This document shows, piece by piece, positions 52,224-61,904 of a DNA stretch of 64,000 bases. Every line of letters begins with the position of its first letter. Positions within the stretch are counted from its first letter, which is position 1. Source of the DNA: Jeotgalibacillus sp. ET6 (GTDB lineage: Bacteria > Bacillota > Bacilli > Bacillales > Jeotgalibacillaceae); the NCBI RefSeq assembly GCF_029667115.1, contig NZ_JARUIU010000001.1, positions 682,001 through 746,000 on the forward strand. Direction: 5' to 3'. The translations under genes were made by a program, and so were the position numbers. The notes under the pieces are model-generated. The model was given only the letters and a program-made list of their open reading frames with translations, made no database searches and was not told the origin of the DNA.

Positions 52224-54373
52224 GCCTGCTTCTTCCTTTCCTGTTTTTTTGCAAATTCAGGGTATTCAATTCTTGAATGAAAGATCCCGTTTAGTGTTTC
52301 ACAAAAAGCTGTTTTAATGATTTCAAGTTCTTTCAGAGTCAGGTCGCATTCGTTAAACTGTCCGTCCTGCAGACGATCCTGGATGATCGATTGTACCAGT
52401 CCTTTAATCTTTTCAGAAGTAGGATCTTTCATCGAGCGCACAGCAGCTTCAACACTATCAGCTACAGAAATCACGGCAGCCTCTCTCGTTTGCGGTTTTG
52501 GTCCCGGGTAGCGGTAATCCTCTTCCCGAACCTCATTACCCGATTCTTTCGCCTTGTAGTAAAAATATTTTAAAAGCGTCGTGCCGTGATGCTGCTCAGC
52601 TATGTCTATAAAATCTTTTGGCAGCTTCCACTTTCTAAGCATTTCAGCTCCATCCAAAGCATGTGAAATAATGATATCTCTGGAGGCCTCAGGACTCAAA
52701 CGGTCATGAGGATTTTGTATGTTCATCTGGTTCTCAATAAAGAAATGGGGCCTTTTAGTTTTTCCAATATCATGATAGTAACAACCTACTCGTGCAAGCA
52801 AGCCGTTTGCTCCTATTGCTTCACAGGCTGACTCTGCAAGATTCGCTACCATTACACTGTGATGATACGTTCCTGGGGCCTCAGTTAAAATTCTTTTCAG
52901 CAGCGGATGATTAGGATTTGAAAGCTCTACCAGCTTCATCGTCGACAGGATGCCAAATCCAGCTTCAAATAATGGAAGCAGGCCAATGGTCAGGATCGAT
53001 GCCAGTATTCCTGACACAGTTGCAAAAATAAGGTAAAGTGTCCAGTCAAGCAAACTGTACTGAGCGTTTTCAATTAAACCCATAGACAGCAGCACCAGTA
53101 CATTGGCAACGGCGACAAACATCCCTGCACGAAGCAAATACGTACGATGCTTTGTATGAGAAAGAAATAACACCCCTGCAAGCCCGCTGAATAGAAAATA
53201 GAGTGCAATTTCAACATTGATTGAACCGGTAATGCTATCATTAAAAATTATGCTTCCACAGGCTGCAAGCAGTATAGTGGTGACCAGAGCCAGCCTCGTA
53301 TTGATCATGCTCCTGATCAGCATCGCTGCCATAGCCGCGGGATATAGGTACTGAATTTGAGCAATATCCAGTTCTCCGACCAATTCTGTCACCTTCATTA
53401 AACCAAGCGACAGCAGAAAAATGATACTGACTAATGTCAAATAGTTTTGCTTTTTTTCTTCTTCAATCTTCCATGAGGAAAACTGGAAGTATAAAACTAA
53501 AAACACCAGGAGCGAAAACAGAATTAAGCCTGCAAAAGGAGCAATGGTATCATCGTTAGTCGTTAGCCCCAATGCTTCAAGCTGGCGGTAAATATCTCTG
53601 TCAATCAGATACCCTTCCTGCACGATTACCTGCCCTTCCAGTATTTGAACCGGCTCCACATCTTCCCTAGCCTGATCTTTCCTTGCTTCTGTCTGCTCTT
53701 CATCAAAAAGATTGTTTTCAACTACGGCAAAACGGCCTAATTCAATGGAGGCTGTTTTTAAATCATCTTGAATAGCCAGTCCTGCAAGACGCTCCTCAAG
53801 CGAATCTTTGGTCCCGCTTACTTCTGATTGTGTAATGGGATTCGACATGGTTGATTCAAGCTGAGATACCAAAATGCCTTTAGTCCTTTCCAGTTCACTG
53901 TCACTTGAGGACAAGAGCTGTTCAAAAACTGAATCATCAATGGCCGTTGTTACATTTTCGGATACGTCTTCAGACAGCGCTTCCTTTAAGTCTGTCATCA
54001 TTTCATTTGTAACCGTAACAGTATTTTCAGGTTCTTCAGCATCATCCCCTGAAGGATTAAACTCCATTGCAAAATCAAAAATGGAGGAAATCAGAGAAGT
54101 ACGGTTATCAAGTATTTCCGGCCGGTATGTGTAAACTTCTGAAATTTCGTTAACTGCCCTTTCCTGTTCAATTTCTGTACGTCTTACATCAACGATGGTT
54201 TTCGGTGATCGGATCGTCTCCTCAGCAACTGAAAATAAACGGATATCGTACGTTTCAATACGGACGTGACTGAACAATAAAACAAATGTCAACAAGGCTA
54301 CAATACTAAGCAAAAGCCACTTAAACAATCGATAGCTTAGCAGAGTGCGTATTCTCCTGATCCAATATTCCAT
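52220..54373 (-). CDS. pgpH: PgpH, cyclic-di-AMP phosphodiesterase (7TM-HD)
   Basis: 717 residues from ATG 54373 (GAGGAG 8 nt upstream). One N-terminal helix (about 16-35), an extracellular 7TMR-HD domain (about 40-270), seven membrane helices (about 275-480), then a cytoplasmic HD domain: [25 protein letters not shown] (the HD pair), HALDGAEML, and [10 protein letters not shown]. It hydrolyses c-di-AMP. It lies upstream of ybeY and after a terminator that ends the phoH unit, so it likely has its own promoter in 54374-54512. Confidence 0.94.
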   Translation of the reverse strand: MEYWIRRIRTLLSYRLFKWLLLSIVALLTFVLLFSHVRIETYDIRLFSVAEETIRSPKTIVDVRRTEIEQERAVNEISEVYTYRPEILDNRTSLISSIFDFAMEFNPSGDDAEEPENTVTVTNEMMTDLKEALSEDVSENVTTAIDDSVFEQLLSSSDSELERTKGILVSQLESTMSNPITQSEVSGTKDSLEERLAGLAIQDDLKTASIELGRFAVVENNLFDEEQTEARKDQAREDVEPVQILEGQVIVQEGYLIDRDIYRQLEALGLTTNDDTIAPFAGLILFSLLVFLVLYFQFSSWKIEEEKKQNYLTLVSIIFLLSLGLMKVTELVGELDIAQIQYLYPAAMAAMLIRSMINTRLALVTTILLAACGSIIFNDSITGSINVEIALYFLFSGLAGVLFLSHTKHRTYLLRAGMFVAVANVLVLLSMGLIENAQYSLLDWTLYLIFATVSGILASILTIGLLPLFEAGFGILSTMKLVELSNPNHPLLKRILTEAPGTYHHSVMVANLAESACEAIGANGLLARVGCYYHDIGKTKRPHFFIENQMNIQNPHDRLSPEASRDIIISHALDGAEMLRKWKLPKDFIDIAEQHHGTTLLKYFYYKAKESGNEVREEDYRYPGPKPQTREAAVISVADSVEAAVRSMKDPTSEKIKGLVQSIIQDRLQDGQFNECDLTLKELEIIKTAFCETLNGIFHSRIEYPEFAKKQERKKQA

Positions 54374-54512
54374 ATTTCCCACTCCTCTTAACGAGTAAGC
54401 TCCCCGGTTTTAATCTTCTAACAGCGTTTTATGTATAATTAAGGGACCCTTTTAAACTTCTAAATCATGCCATTCTTTATTAAGTATAGCAGAAATATCT
54501 TCAATAAAAATG

Positions 54513-54553
54513 AAAAGTCTGTCCTGCTTGGAAAAAAGCAGGACAGACTTTTT
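54513..54553 (-). terminator. Terminator after phoH
   Basis: A perfect 17-bp stem (54513-54529 / 54536-54552) with a 6-nt loop; A-T pairs at the base give the U-tract. Confidence 0.92.
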
Positions 54554-55517
54554 ACTTCTCTTCTTTTTGCTCGTAAGCTCCGATAATCTTTCCGACAAGT
54601 GGATGCCTGACCACATCGGCCTGTTCAAGATAATTAAAAGATATGCCCTGAACATTTTTTAAAATCTTTTGTGCTGCTACCAGGCCTGATTCCATACCCT
54701 TTGGCAGATCCACCTGACTCTGGTCACCGGTGATGACCATTTTTGAACCAAATCCAAGTCGAGTTAAAAACATTTTCATTTGAGCTCTTGTCGTGTTCTG
54801 TGCTTCGTCTAATATAACAAAAGCATCATCCAGCGTTCGCCCCCTCATATAAGCAAGAGGTGCGATTTCAATTATTCCTCTTTCAATCAGCCTTTGAGTA
54901 TGGTCCGCTCCCAATACATCATTTAACGCGTCGTAAAGAGGTCTGAGGTACGGGTCCACTTTTTCTTTTAGATCTCCGGGAAGGAAACCGAGACTTTCAC
55001 CTGCTTCCACCGCTGGTCTTGTGAGAATAATTCTCTGAACATTATTTTTCTTTAAAGCATTTACAGCCATAACAACAGCCAGATACGTTTTTCCTGTACC
55101 AGCTGGTCCGATGCCGAAGACCATATCGTTTTTCTTAATTTCTTTTACATACTGCCGCTGCCCCATCGTTTTTGCACGAATGGATTTTCCTTTAACACTT
55201 TTAGTGATTTCTTCATCATAAATTTCATCAAAATATTCTATTGTACCCCTTAAGGCCATTTGAGTCGCATAAATCACGTCGCGTTCACTTACTTGAATTC
55301 CTTTGCGGATCACACTCAATAATTGATTAACCACCTGCTGGGCTTGTTCTGTTTTCTCTTTCGCTCCGGTTATTCGTATGGTTTCACCACGGGAAAGAAG
55401 AGTAACATCAAGTTCATTTTCAATTGTCTTTAAATGTGTATCGGATGTGCCAAACAAAGAAACAGCTTCATTTGGGTCTTCCAATGGTAAATCGATCGTG
55501 ATACGTTCATCAGTCAT
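54552..55517 (-). CDS. phoH: PhoH family ATPase
   Basis: 321 residues: a small N-terminal KH-like region (LLSRGETIRITGAKEKTEQA), then the ATPase with Walker A GPAGTGKTYLAVV and Walker B FVILDEAQNTTRAQM. RNA-linked role suspected from neighbours such as ybeY. Its start overlaps the yqfD stop by 4 nt. Confidence 0.95.
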   Translation of the reverse strand: MTDERITIDLPLEDPNEAVSLFGTSDTHLKTIENELDVTLLSRGETIRITGAKEKTEQAQQVVNQLLSVIRKGIQVSERDVIYATQMALRGTIEYFDEIYDEEITKSVKGKSIRAKTMGQRQYVKEIKKNDMVFGIGPAGTGKTYLAVVMAVNALKKNNVQRIILTRPAVEAGESLGFLPGDLKEKVDPYLRPLYDALNDVLGADHTQRLIERGIIEIAPLAYMRGRTLDDAFVILDEAQNTTRAQMKMFLTRLGFGSKMVITGDQSQVDLPKGMESGLVAAQKILKNVQGISFNYLEQADVVRHPLVGKIIGAYEQKEEK

Positions 55518-56695
55518 TCGCGTGTCTCCTCGCTAAAAGGTTGTACTTTTGCTATGTCCTCTATTGCTTGAAAATAGATGGTTAACTTTACTTTACCATT
55601 GTCAATTTGTTCATGCAAAAATTTTTCCTGTTTAATACTGCCACTTCCTCCTATTAGCGATAAAACTTCTTCTCTTGCCACTTTCAGAGCTACCTCTCTG
55701 GCAGTCTCCCGGTCAACTTTTGTATTCGTCCTTTCCGTTTCATAAATATGAATGGTTTTTTTCTGGGCAGGGAGATGGACACCAGCTACTTTGATTTCAT
55801 CTATCTTTGTTTCTTCAATTGCCTCCTCAAATGAGGTTCTTGAAAAAGATACAGGCGGGGTTGTCCAGTTAAACAATTGAAGCGACCATTTTCTTTTATA
55901 ATTACCGGTTAGCGTTTCTCTTACAAGCTTATCAGGAACCGTTACATTTACTTCATACCATGTTTCAGCCATGACAACTCCCTTGGACGGAACCGGTTTC
56001 TTGTCTTCTTCTCTTCCTACAAGGCCTGATACGATCAGCTGTCCTTTTTTCACTACACTATTTACATTTTCAACTGCTTGTCCCGACTCAATCTGCATCG
56101 ATTGAATCGTACCTTTTTTTGCTGCAACTATATGGGAAGGGGGAAATTTTTCAGTTTGAGTGCTTCCTTTTTTTTCTTTTAAATGAACGATCAGCTTGGT
56201 GCCCTGCCACTCAAGCCCCATCCATGAAAGTTGTTCTACCTCTTTGTACAGGACGGGTGATAGTTGATTTTCCAGAGGGAGCGACTGTTTATAAGTTCCA
56301 GGTGTAAAGCCCAGCTTTCTTAAAGCAATTTCGACTTCCTGCCTTATTTCAGGAGTGGCACCCTGCATTTCAACAGACCAAAGAAATCTCGTACTTGCCA
56401 TTACAATCACAATTGCAATCAACAGCCACAAAATAAAAGAACGGAATTTAAATGCATTCTCAAGCTCATAAGCAAGTCCCGTTCCTTTTTTCAGGCTGAC
56501 CTTGCATCCTGTTTTAAAGACCGCTTTACGGATATGAGAAAGCTCATGCAGGGAAATATAAAAATGAATTTCTTCTTCTCCAGATGAAGTTATAGAATGA
56601 AGAACAACTGATTGCTGGTGAAGTCTTTGAAGCACCACTGGATATCCTTTTCCTTTTACGGTAACACCGATCGTTCCAGGTAATGTTGGTTTCAT
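55514..56695 (-). CDS. yqfD: YqfD sporulation protein
   Basis: 393 residues: a cytoplasmic N-terminus of about 90 residues, one membrane helix (about 93-112), and an extracytoplasmic domain. Matches YqfD, expressed in the mother cell under SigE in B. subtilis and needed at an early engulfment stage in other spore formers. Overlaps yqfC by 4 nt and phoH by 4 nt, so all three are translationally coupled. Confidence 0.9.
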   Translation of the reverse strand: MKPTLPGTIGVTVKGKGYPVVLQRLHQQSVVLHSITSSGEEEIHFYISLHELSHIRKAVFKTGCKVSLKKGTGLAYELENAFKFRSFILWLLIAIVIVMASTRFLWSVEMQGATPEIRQEVEIALRKLGFTPGTYKQSLPLENQLSPVLYKEVEQLSWMGLEWQGTKLIVHLKEKKGSTQTEKFPPSHIVAAKKGTIQSMQIESGQAVENVNSVVKKGQLIVSGLVGREEDKKPVPSKGVVMAETWYEVNVTVPDKLVRETLTGNYKRKWSLQLFNWTTPPVSFSRTSFEEAIEETKIDEIKVAGVHLPAQKKTIHIYETERTNTKVDRETAREVALKVAREEVLSLIGGSGSIKQEKFLHEQIDNGKVKLTIYFQAIEDIAKVQPFSEETRE

Positions 56696-56991
56696 ACGCC
56701 TTCTCCACCTTGCTGCCGGTTATAAATAATTTCAGACACATTCCCTTTTATGGTCATCTCATCTTGAAGCATAGATTGTATTTGCAGAGAATCTCCATTG
56801 ATTTCAACAAGTCCGTCAAATACTTTTACAACAATACACTGATGCTCTACCTTCAATAACCCTTTATGATTTTCAATATGCAGAAGAAAGGAACCGATCC
56901 ATGTCACTCTTGGCAGATCGAGCAGTATATCATCAGGAAGTTGAAGGGTACTGCCTATCCAATGTTTCGTACGTGTCAGCCACCTAGACAT
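56692..56991 (-). CDS. yqfC: YqfC sporulation protein
   Basis: 99 residues (MSRWLTRTKHWIGSTLQL...), matching the YqfC family of the SigE regulon; a YabP-like beta fold is likely. It is first gene before yqfD. Its ribosome site GAGAGGGGGG is inside the 3' arm of a terminator hairpin, and the T-run runs straight into its ATG; see findings. Confidence 0.88.
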   Translation of the reverse strand: MSRWLTRTKHWIGSTLQLPDDILLDLPRVTWIGSFLLHIENHKGLLKVEHQCIVVKVFDGLVEINGDSLQIQSMLQDEMTIKGNVSEIIYNRQQGGEGV

Positions 56992-57038
56992 AAAAAAGCC
57001 CCCCTCTCTTTTCATCTATATGAAAAGAAAAGGGGGCT
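56992..57038 (-). terminator. Terminator overlapping the yqfC ribosome site
   Basis: A 19-bp stem (56997-57015 / 57020-57038) with two G-U pairs in the minus-strand RNA, loop of 4 nt, and six T. It ends the nfeD-floA transcript but also contains the Shine-Dalgarno sequence of yqfC. Confidence 0.85.
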
Positions 57039-57048
57039 CATAACTATT

Positions 57049-57573
57049 TTAGCGAGTCAGCCTCTTTGAATGTGAATTTTTTGCTCTCGGCGGTCCTAAA
57101 ATTTCAGCCAGGACAATACCGTTTACAATATCTTTTTCTTTAAGTCCATTTTTAATGGACAGTTCTTCAACTTTTGGTGCAGCAGCCGTGGCAGCTGCCT
57201 TCTTTTGATTGCTGCCGCGTCCGGGTCGAGCCTGTTCGATGCTGACAGTTAAATCAGCCGCAGGAGTCTCAATTTTCTCATTTCGCTGAGGTTTAGCTGC
57301 TTCGATATCACTTCTTTGACGCTGATATTCTGAAGCTAAATCTTTTGCCCTGCGATCAAAAGCTTCACGGGCGTTTTTAACCCGGTCTTTTCTGGGCTCA
57401 CGCTCCGCTTCAGCTGCAGTTTGGTGTGATTCAGTCTGCTGTCCGGCCGGGTTTTGACGCTGTTGAGAAGAAGGCCGCTGCTGTGTTTGCGTTTGCTGCT
57501 CTTCTCCTTTTTTCTTTTGATTCCCGATCCAGCTGACAATACCAGCAAGAATTGCCATAATAATAAGTTCCAT
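57049..57573 (-). CDS. Q-rich, membrane-anchored protein downstream of floA (YqfB position)
   Basis: 174 residues: a short N-terminal hydrophobic anchor (LIIMAILAGIVSWIG, about 3-17), a Gln/Arg/Glu-rich middle with likely coiled coil (about 25-95), Ala-rich linker, and a conserved-looking C-terminus KNGLKEKDIVNGIVLAEILGPPRA. It is third in the nfeD-floA unit, so perhaps a partner of the flotillin; B. subtilis yqfB lies in this slot, but homology is not evident to me. Confidence 0.72.
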   Translation of the reverse strand: MELIIMAILAGIVSWIGNQKKKGEEQQTQTQQRPSSQQRQNPAGQQTESHQTAAEAEREPRKDRVKNAREAFDRRAKDLASEYQRQRSDIEAAKPQRNEKIETPAADLTVSIEQARPGRGSNQKKAAATAAAPKVEELSIKNGLKEKDIVNGIVLAEILGPPRAKNSHSKRLTR

Positions 57574-57636
57574 GGAGGCACCCTCCCTTTTAGGATCTAT
57601 AGGATCTTTTGTCAGCAGAATAATGCGGACATTCGA

Positions 57637-58620
57637 TTATTTTTCCTTTTTATCGCCTGAGAGTTTGCCAATGGAGTCACGCATATCTGTGTCAGCATCA
57701 ATATTTTTAATGTTCATATAGTCCATAACACCAATATTGCCTTCACGCAGTGCTTCAGCCATCGCTAAAGGAACTTCTGCTTCTGCTTCCACAACTTTTG
57801 CTCTCATTTCTTCTACGCGGGCTCGCATTTCCTGTTCCTGTGCAACAGCCATCGCGCGGCGTTCTTCTGCTTTTGCCTGAGCAATATTTTTATCAGCCTC
57901 TGCCTGCTCTGTTTGAAGCTCTGCCCCGATATTTTTACCGATGTCAACGTCGGCAATATCAATCGAAAGAATTTCAAACGCAGTTCCCGAGTCAAGACCT
58001 TTTCCAAGAACGGTTTGTGAAATCAAATCTGGATTCTCAAGTACTTTTTTGTGATTATCGCTTGAACCGATCGTACTGACAATCCCCTCGCCAACTCGGG
58101 CTACAATAGTGTCTTCACCAGCTCCCCCGACCAGACGTTCAATGTTTGCACGAACTGTAATTCTGGCTTTGGCTTTTACCTCAATTCCATCCATTGCCAC
58201 ACCGGCAATAAATGGCGTTTCAATTACTTTAGGATTTACACTCATCTGTACGGCCTGCAGCACGTCACGGCCTGCAAGATCAATCGCAGCACAACGTTCA
58301 AACGCCAGCTCAATATTTGCACGCTGAGCAGCGATCAGAGCGTTTACAACCCGGTCTACGTTACCACCCGCAAGGTAATGGCTTTCAAGCTGATTAATCG
58401 TGACATCCACACCTGCTTTTGATGCTTTAATCATTGGATTAATGACTCTATTCGGAATAACCCGTCTTAATCTCATCCCCACTAAAGTAAAGATGCTTAC
58501 CTTTACTCCTGCCGCAAGGGCTGAAATCCACAGCATTACCGGCACGAATGTAAATAATACGCTTAGCGCGATAACAACTGCAATGATAATGACAACCAAC
58601 ATAATAGCTTCTGTTCCCAT
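57637..58620 (-). CDS. floA: FloA flotillin-like scaffold protein
   Basis: 327 residues: N-terminal membrane hairpin (about 5-38), SPFH-type domain ([42 protein letters not shown]), and a C-terminal coiled coil with EA repeats ([21 protein letters not shown]). Organises functional membrane microdomains and buffers fluidity. It follows nfeD by 17 nt; the pair is the B. subtilis yqeZ-yqfA SigW operon. Confidence 0.95.
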   Translation of the reverse strand: MGTEAIMLVVIIIAVVIALSVLFTFVPVMLWISALAAGVKVSIFTLVGMRLRRVIPNRVINPMIKASKAGVDVTINQLESHYLAGGNVDRVVNALIAAQRANIELAFERCAAIDLAGRDVLQAVQMSVNPKVIETPFIAGVAMDGIEVKAKARITVRANIERLVGGAGEDTIVARVGEGIVSTIGSSDNHKKVLENPDLISQTVLGKGLDSGTAFEILSIDIADVDIGKNIGAELQTEQAEADKNIAQAKAEERRAMAVAQEQEMRARVEEMRAKVVEAEAEVPLAMAEALREGNIGVMDYMNIKNIDADTDMRDSIGKLSGDKKEK

Positions 58621-58637
58621 TTACTGATCCACTCCTT

Positions 58638-59954
58638 TTACTCTGCTTCCCGGACAACAATCCGCGAGCCTTCCACTTTTACTACCTTGACTTGCTTTTC
58701 TTTGTCAATGTAGCCGCCTTCGGTCACTGCGTCGATACGTTCATCATCTATAACAATCGTCCCTGAAGGACGAAGTGGAGTTCTTGTTACACCTGTTTTT
58801 CCAATAAGCTCAAGTCTGTTCACATTGGAAACATATCCGCTTTCGGTATTCGTTGAATCACTTAAAATAATTCGTTTTAATACGTGAAGATTTTTACCGA
58901 GAAATTTCACCATAACCACCATCCCGATTACAGCCACCAGCAACGCAATGGAGAGGGCTATACCCATATACACAACGCTGTCGCCGGATAGCAAGATACT
59001 TGCAACGATTGCAGTTAATCCAAGTATGCCCAGAATACCGCCCGGGACGAAAAATTCAGCAATGATTAATGCAATTCCAATTAAAAATAATATCAGCACT
59101 TCAAACCCTGCCAAACCTGCTACTAAGTGGCCAAAGAAAAACATCATCATGGCACTCAACCCCATTATACCTGCTACACCGAAGCCAGGAGAATATAATT
59201 CAACGACTAATCCTATGCTTGCAATGGAAAGAAGTATGGGTACAATAATCGGGTTAGTTATAAAGCGCGCCACATTCTCCAGAAAACTTGGCTCTATGCT
59301 GCGCACCTCTGCATTTTCCAATCCAATTTTTGAAAGCACGCCTTCAAGATCATTGACAGTTCCATTCGAATAGCCTGCCTCCAGCGCCTGCTCGTCTGTT
59401 AATGTCAGCAGTCTTCCTTCTGGAGCATTGTATTCAGGCAGATCGATGGTTTCATCCACCATTGCCTGAGCAATTTGAACATCCCGGCCTTCTTTTGATT
59501 GGGCTGCATTAGTCATCGAAGAGAACCATGAGCTTCTTGCTTTTTCATCTGCCATATTGCCTGCAGCATCAATGACTGCTGCTGCCCCCATTTTTCCATC
59601 AGGAGTCATGTAGATTTCCTGGGCATACAGCGCAATGAAAGCGCCTGCAGAAATGGCATCATCATTCACAAATGCCACCGTCTTCAATTCTGTCTCGCGT
59701 AACGTTCTGGCAATTTCTTGAGCAGCATTGACTGCTCCGCCTGGTGTATTTATGTCAAATATAATAGCGTCGGCACCGGCTTCTTCAGCATCCGTAATCG
59801 CACGGTCAAGAAAGGAGGCCAGCCCCCGTTCCACTTCTTTTTCCAGCGGGACAACGTACACAACCTCATCTGCTGCCTGAGCTGGTTGAAAAGGTAAAAA
59901 TAGTGAAAGAAAGAATGCAGCGGCAAGAAAAATGACTGTTCCTTTACGAATCAT
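58638..59954 (-). CDS. nfeD: NfeD-type membrane serine protease
   Basis: 438 residues from ATG 59954 (AAAGGAGG 7 nt upstream; the TTG at 59960 touches it). Signal peptide (about 5-26), a ClpP-like domain with IIFDINTPGGAVNAA and the nucleophile in NDDAISAGAFIAL, then four or five membrane helices (about 230-360) and a C-terminal OB fold (TGVTRTPLRPSGTIVIDDERIDAVTEGGYI). Works with the flotillin FloA. A SigW-type promoter lies upstream. Confidence 0.94.
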   Translation of the reverse strand: MIRKGTVIFLAAAFFLSLFLPFQPAQAADEVVYVVPLEKEVERGLASFLDRAITDAEEAGADAIIFDINTPGGAVNAAQEIARTLRETELKTVAFVNDDAISAGAFIALYAQEIYMTPDGKMGAAAVIDAAGNMADEKARSSWFSSMTNAAQSKEGRDVQIAQAMVDETIDLPEYNAPEGRLLTLTDEQALEAGYSNGTVNDLEGVLSKIGLENAEVRSIEPSFLENVARFITNPIIVPILLSIASIGLVVELYSPGFGVAGIMGLSAMMMFFFGHLVAGLAGFEVLILFLIGIALIIAEFFVPGGILGILGLTAIVASILLSGDSVVYMGIALSIALLVAVIGMVVMVKFLGKNLHVLKRIILSDSTNTESGYVSNVNRLELIGKTGVTRTPLRPSGTIVIDDERIDAVTEGGYIDKEKQVKVVKVEGSRIVVREAE

Positions 59955-59995
59955 TTTCAACCTCCTTTCTTAAATATACTGTCGCTTATCTTACA

Positions 59996-60021
59996 TACGA
60001 GTGAGACAATAAAAAGTTTCA
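59996..60021 (-). promoter_or_regulatory. SigW-type promoter of nfeD-floA
   Basis: Minus strand TGAAAC, exactly 16 bp, CGTA: a perfect SigW promoter, 40 nt before the start codon. The orthologous B. subtilis operon is a known SigW target. Confidence 0.85.
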
Positions 60022-60074
60022 AAAAATATAAAAAAAGCCTCTCCTACATTGTGCACCAACAGCTGGAAAATAAT

Positions 60075-60105
60075 CAAGCCGTGATGGGTTATCCATCACG
60101 GCTTG
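60075..60105 (-). terminator. Terminator after yqeY
   Basis: A perfect 13-bp stem CAAGCCGTGATGG / CCATCACGGCTTG with loop GTTAT, followed by ATTATTTT on the minus strand. Confidence 0.85.
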
Positions 60106-60144
60106 TTAGTTAAACTGATGTCACAAATAGGTGATCAGCTTTTT

Positions 60145-60591
60145 TTATGATAAGTGTTTAAGGACTAGAGCGTTCACTCTTCCTCCATCAGCCTTGCCTT
60201 TTACTTTAGGCATAATGGCACTCATAACCTTGCCCATATCAGCTCTTGAAGAAGCGTTTGTTTCAGTAATCGTTTCCTGAACGACTGCCTCAAGCTCTTC
60301 TTCTGTCAGCTGCTGCGGCATGTAGGTTTCAATTAATGCAATTTCGGATTCAAGTTTTTCAGCGAGATCCTCTCGGCCTGCAGCTTTAAACTCCTGGTAT
60401 GAGTCTTTCCGCTGCTTTAATTCACGAGAAAGTACAGTTAACGCTTCGTCATCACTCAGTTCCTGCCGTCCGAGTTTATATCCCTCATTTTGCATAGAAG
60501 CTTTGACCATACGAATAACGGAAAGATTATCTCTTTCTTTGTTTTTCATCGCTGTTAACATGTCCTTGTTAAGACGCTCAAGAAGACTCAA
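60145..60591 (-). CDS. yqeY: YqeY, GatB/YqeY domain protein
   Basis: 148 residues: all-helical, with [17 protein letters not shown] and [21 protein letters not shown], like the tRNA-binding tail of GatB. A role in tRNA-dependent amidation is suspected but unproven. The TTG at 60591 has GAGGG 8 nt upstream and gives the B. subtilis length. It lies 23 nt after rpsU, so the two are in one transcript. Confidence 0.92.
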   Translation of the reverse strand: MSLLERLNKDMLTAMKNKERDNLSVIRMVKASMQNEGYKLGRQELSDDEALTVLSRELKQRKDSYQEFKAAGREDLAEKLESEIALIETYMPQQLTEEELEAVVQETITETNASSRADMGKVMSAIMPKVKGKADGGRVNALVLKHLS

Positions 60592-60613
60592 TACCGGCAC
60601 CCTCTATTCTTAA

Positions 60614-60787
60614 TTAGAACTTACGCTTTCTTGCTGCTTCAGACTTTTTCTTACGCTTCACGCTTGGCTTTTCATAGAATTCACGCTTTCTGAACTCTTG
60701 TAAAGTACCAGCCTTTGATGTAGTCTTTTTGAAGCGGCGAAGAGCATCTTCAAGCGATTCGTTTTTGCGAACAACTGTTCTTGACAT
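60614..60787 (-). CDS. rpsU: Ribosomal protein bS21
   Basis: 57 residues: [19 protein letters not shown]...[18 protein letters not shown], the standard bS21. Helps the 30S subunit bind mRNA. GGAGGG repeats lie upstream of ATG 60787. The transcript begins about 130 nt upstream and has a leader with a possible hairpin. Confidence 0.97.
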   Translation of the reverse strand: MSRTVVRKNESLEDALRRFKKTTSKAGTLQEFRKREFYEKPSVKRKKKSEAARKRKF

Positions 60788-60921
60788 CTCTCTTTCCCTC
60801 CCTCCGAACACACTACACTTACAAGTTCAAGCAAAGAGAACAACAAAAGCTATCCTTCATTGCATGCAGTAAGATAGGGATACTTACTGGCATTCACGGG
60901 CAATATCCCATGTACTTATCT

Positions 60922-60950
60922 AGTATAATATAATGGGTTGTTTCGGTCAA
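60922..60950 (-). promoter_or_regulatory. SigA promoter of rpsU-yqeY
   Basis: Minus strand TTGACC (60945-60950), 17 bp, TATACT (60922-60927). The leader (60788-60915) contains CAGTAAG / CTTACTG arms with a 9-nt loop (60867-60889). Confidence 0.75.
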
Positions 60951-61011
60951 CCATATTTAATACAAAACAGCGAAGGAATCCAATTAAGAAATATCAGAAG
61001 CAGTAACAATT

Positions 61012-61677
61012 TTAGTAATCGCTGTCCGCCGTTAATCCTTGGAGAATTTTAACGCCTGAACTTGCTCCGATCCGTGTTGCACCGGCTTCGACCATATTCG
61101 AGGCATCTTCCGTTGAACGCACACCGCCTGAAGCTTTGACTCCAATATCAGGACCCACTGTTTTTCTCATAAGTTGAATGTCTTCTATTGTAGCGCCGCC
61201 TGTTGAAAACCCTGTAGATGTTTTAACAAAATCGGCGCCAGCTTTGACTGCAAGCTCACACGCGATAACTTTTTCTTCGTCTGTAAGCAGAGACGTCTCT
61301 ATAATTACTTTAGTCAGCGCTTTCCCTTTAGCAGCAGCTGTCACAGCTTGAATGTCCTGCTGTACCGCTTCATACTGGCCGCTTTTCAGTGCACCGATAT
61401 TGATGACCATGTCAACTTCAGAAGCTCCGTCTTCTATTGCCTGCTTCGTTTCAAAAGCTTTGGTTTCTGTTGCTGAAGCGCCTAGTGGAAAACCAATCAC
61501 TGTACAAACTTTTACATCTGTTTTATGAAGAATTTCACTTGATAAACGTACCCATGAAGGATTTACACAAACTGACATAAATCCATATTCACTTGCCTCT
61601 TCACAAAGTGCAGTAACCTGTTCTTTCGTTGCCTCCGGTTTAAGCAAAGTATGATCAATCATTTTTGCAATATTCAT
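61012..61677 (-). CDS. deoC: Deoxyribose-phosphate aldolase
   Basis: 221 residues, TIM barrel with the Schiff-base lysine in [15 protein letters not shown] and the second catalytic lysine in GVKASGGVR. It splits 2-deoxyribose-5-phosphate to glyceraldehyde-3-phosphate and acetaldehyde in deoxynucleoside breakdown. Stands alone; no nupC/pdp genes are near. Confidence 0.96.
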   Translation of the reverse strand: MNIAKMIDHTLLKPEATKEQVTALCEEASEYGFMSVCVNPSWVRLSSEILHKTDVKVCTVIGFPLGASATETKAFETKQAIEDGASEVDMVINIGALKSGQYEAVQQDIQAVTAAAKGKALTKVIIETSLLTDEEKVIACELAVKAGADFVKTSTGFSTGGATIEDIQLMRKTVGPDIGVKASGGVRSTEDASNMVEAGATRIGASSGVKILQGLTADSDY

Positions 61678-61781
61678 AATTAAAATCAGTCTCCTTTGAT
61701 TAGATGTCCGTACCTATTATACCATTTGAAATGTGAATAAGCCATTAATGAAAACATTGCCAGAACGAATCGATTGAATAC

Positions 61782-61821
61782 AAAAAAGAGCCTGGACACG
61801 AAAATGTGTCTCAAGCTCTTT
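61782..61821 (-). terminator. Repeat-derived terminator after mtaB
   Basis: The terminal hairpin of copy D, with T-run (six T) on the minus strand, about 85 nt beyond the mtaB stop. Confidence 0.7.
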
Positions 61822-61887
61822 GACCGATTCATCGTACTTCAAGGAAACGGCACTGCAGGGAGGAGGCTCGAGCCTCCTCCCTATAAA
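61782..61887 (+). repeat. Intergenic repeat, copy D (truncated)
   Basis: Keeps the left third of the repeat family: the terminal hairpin (AAAGAGCCTGGACAC with GTGTCTCAAGCTCTTT), then GACCGATTCATCGTACTTCA, and CTGCAGGGA. It ends in a perfect 24-bp palindrome without loop at 61858-61881 (half site GGGAGGAGGCTC). Confidence 0.75.
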
Positions 61888-61904
61888 GCAAATCAATTTT
61901 CAAG

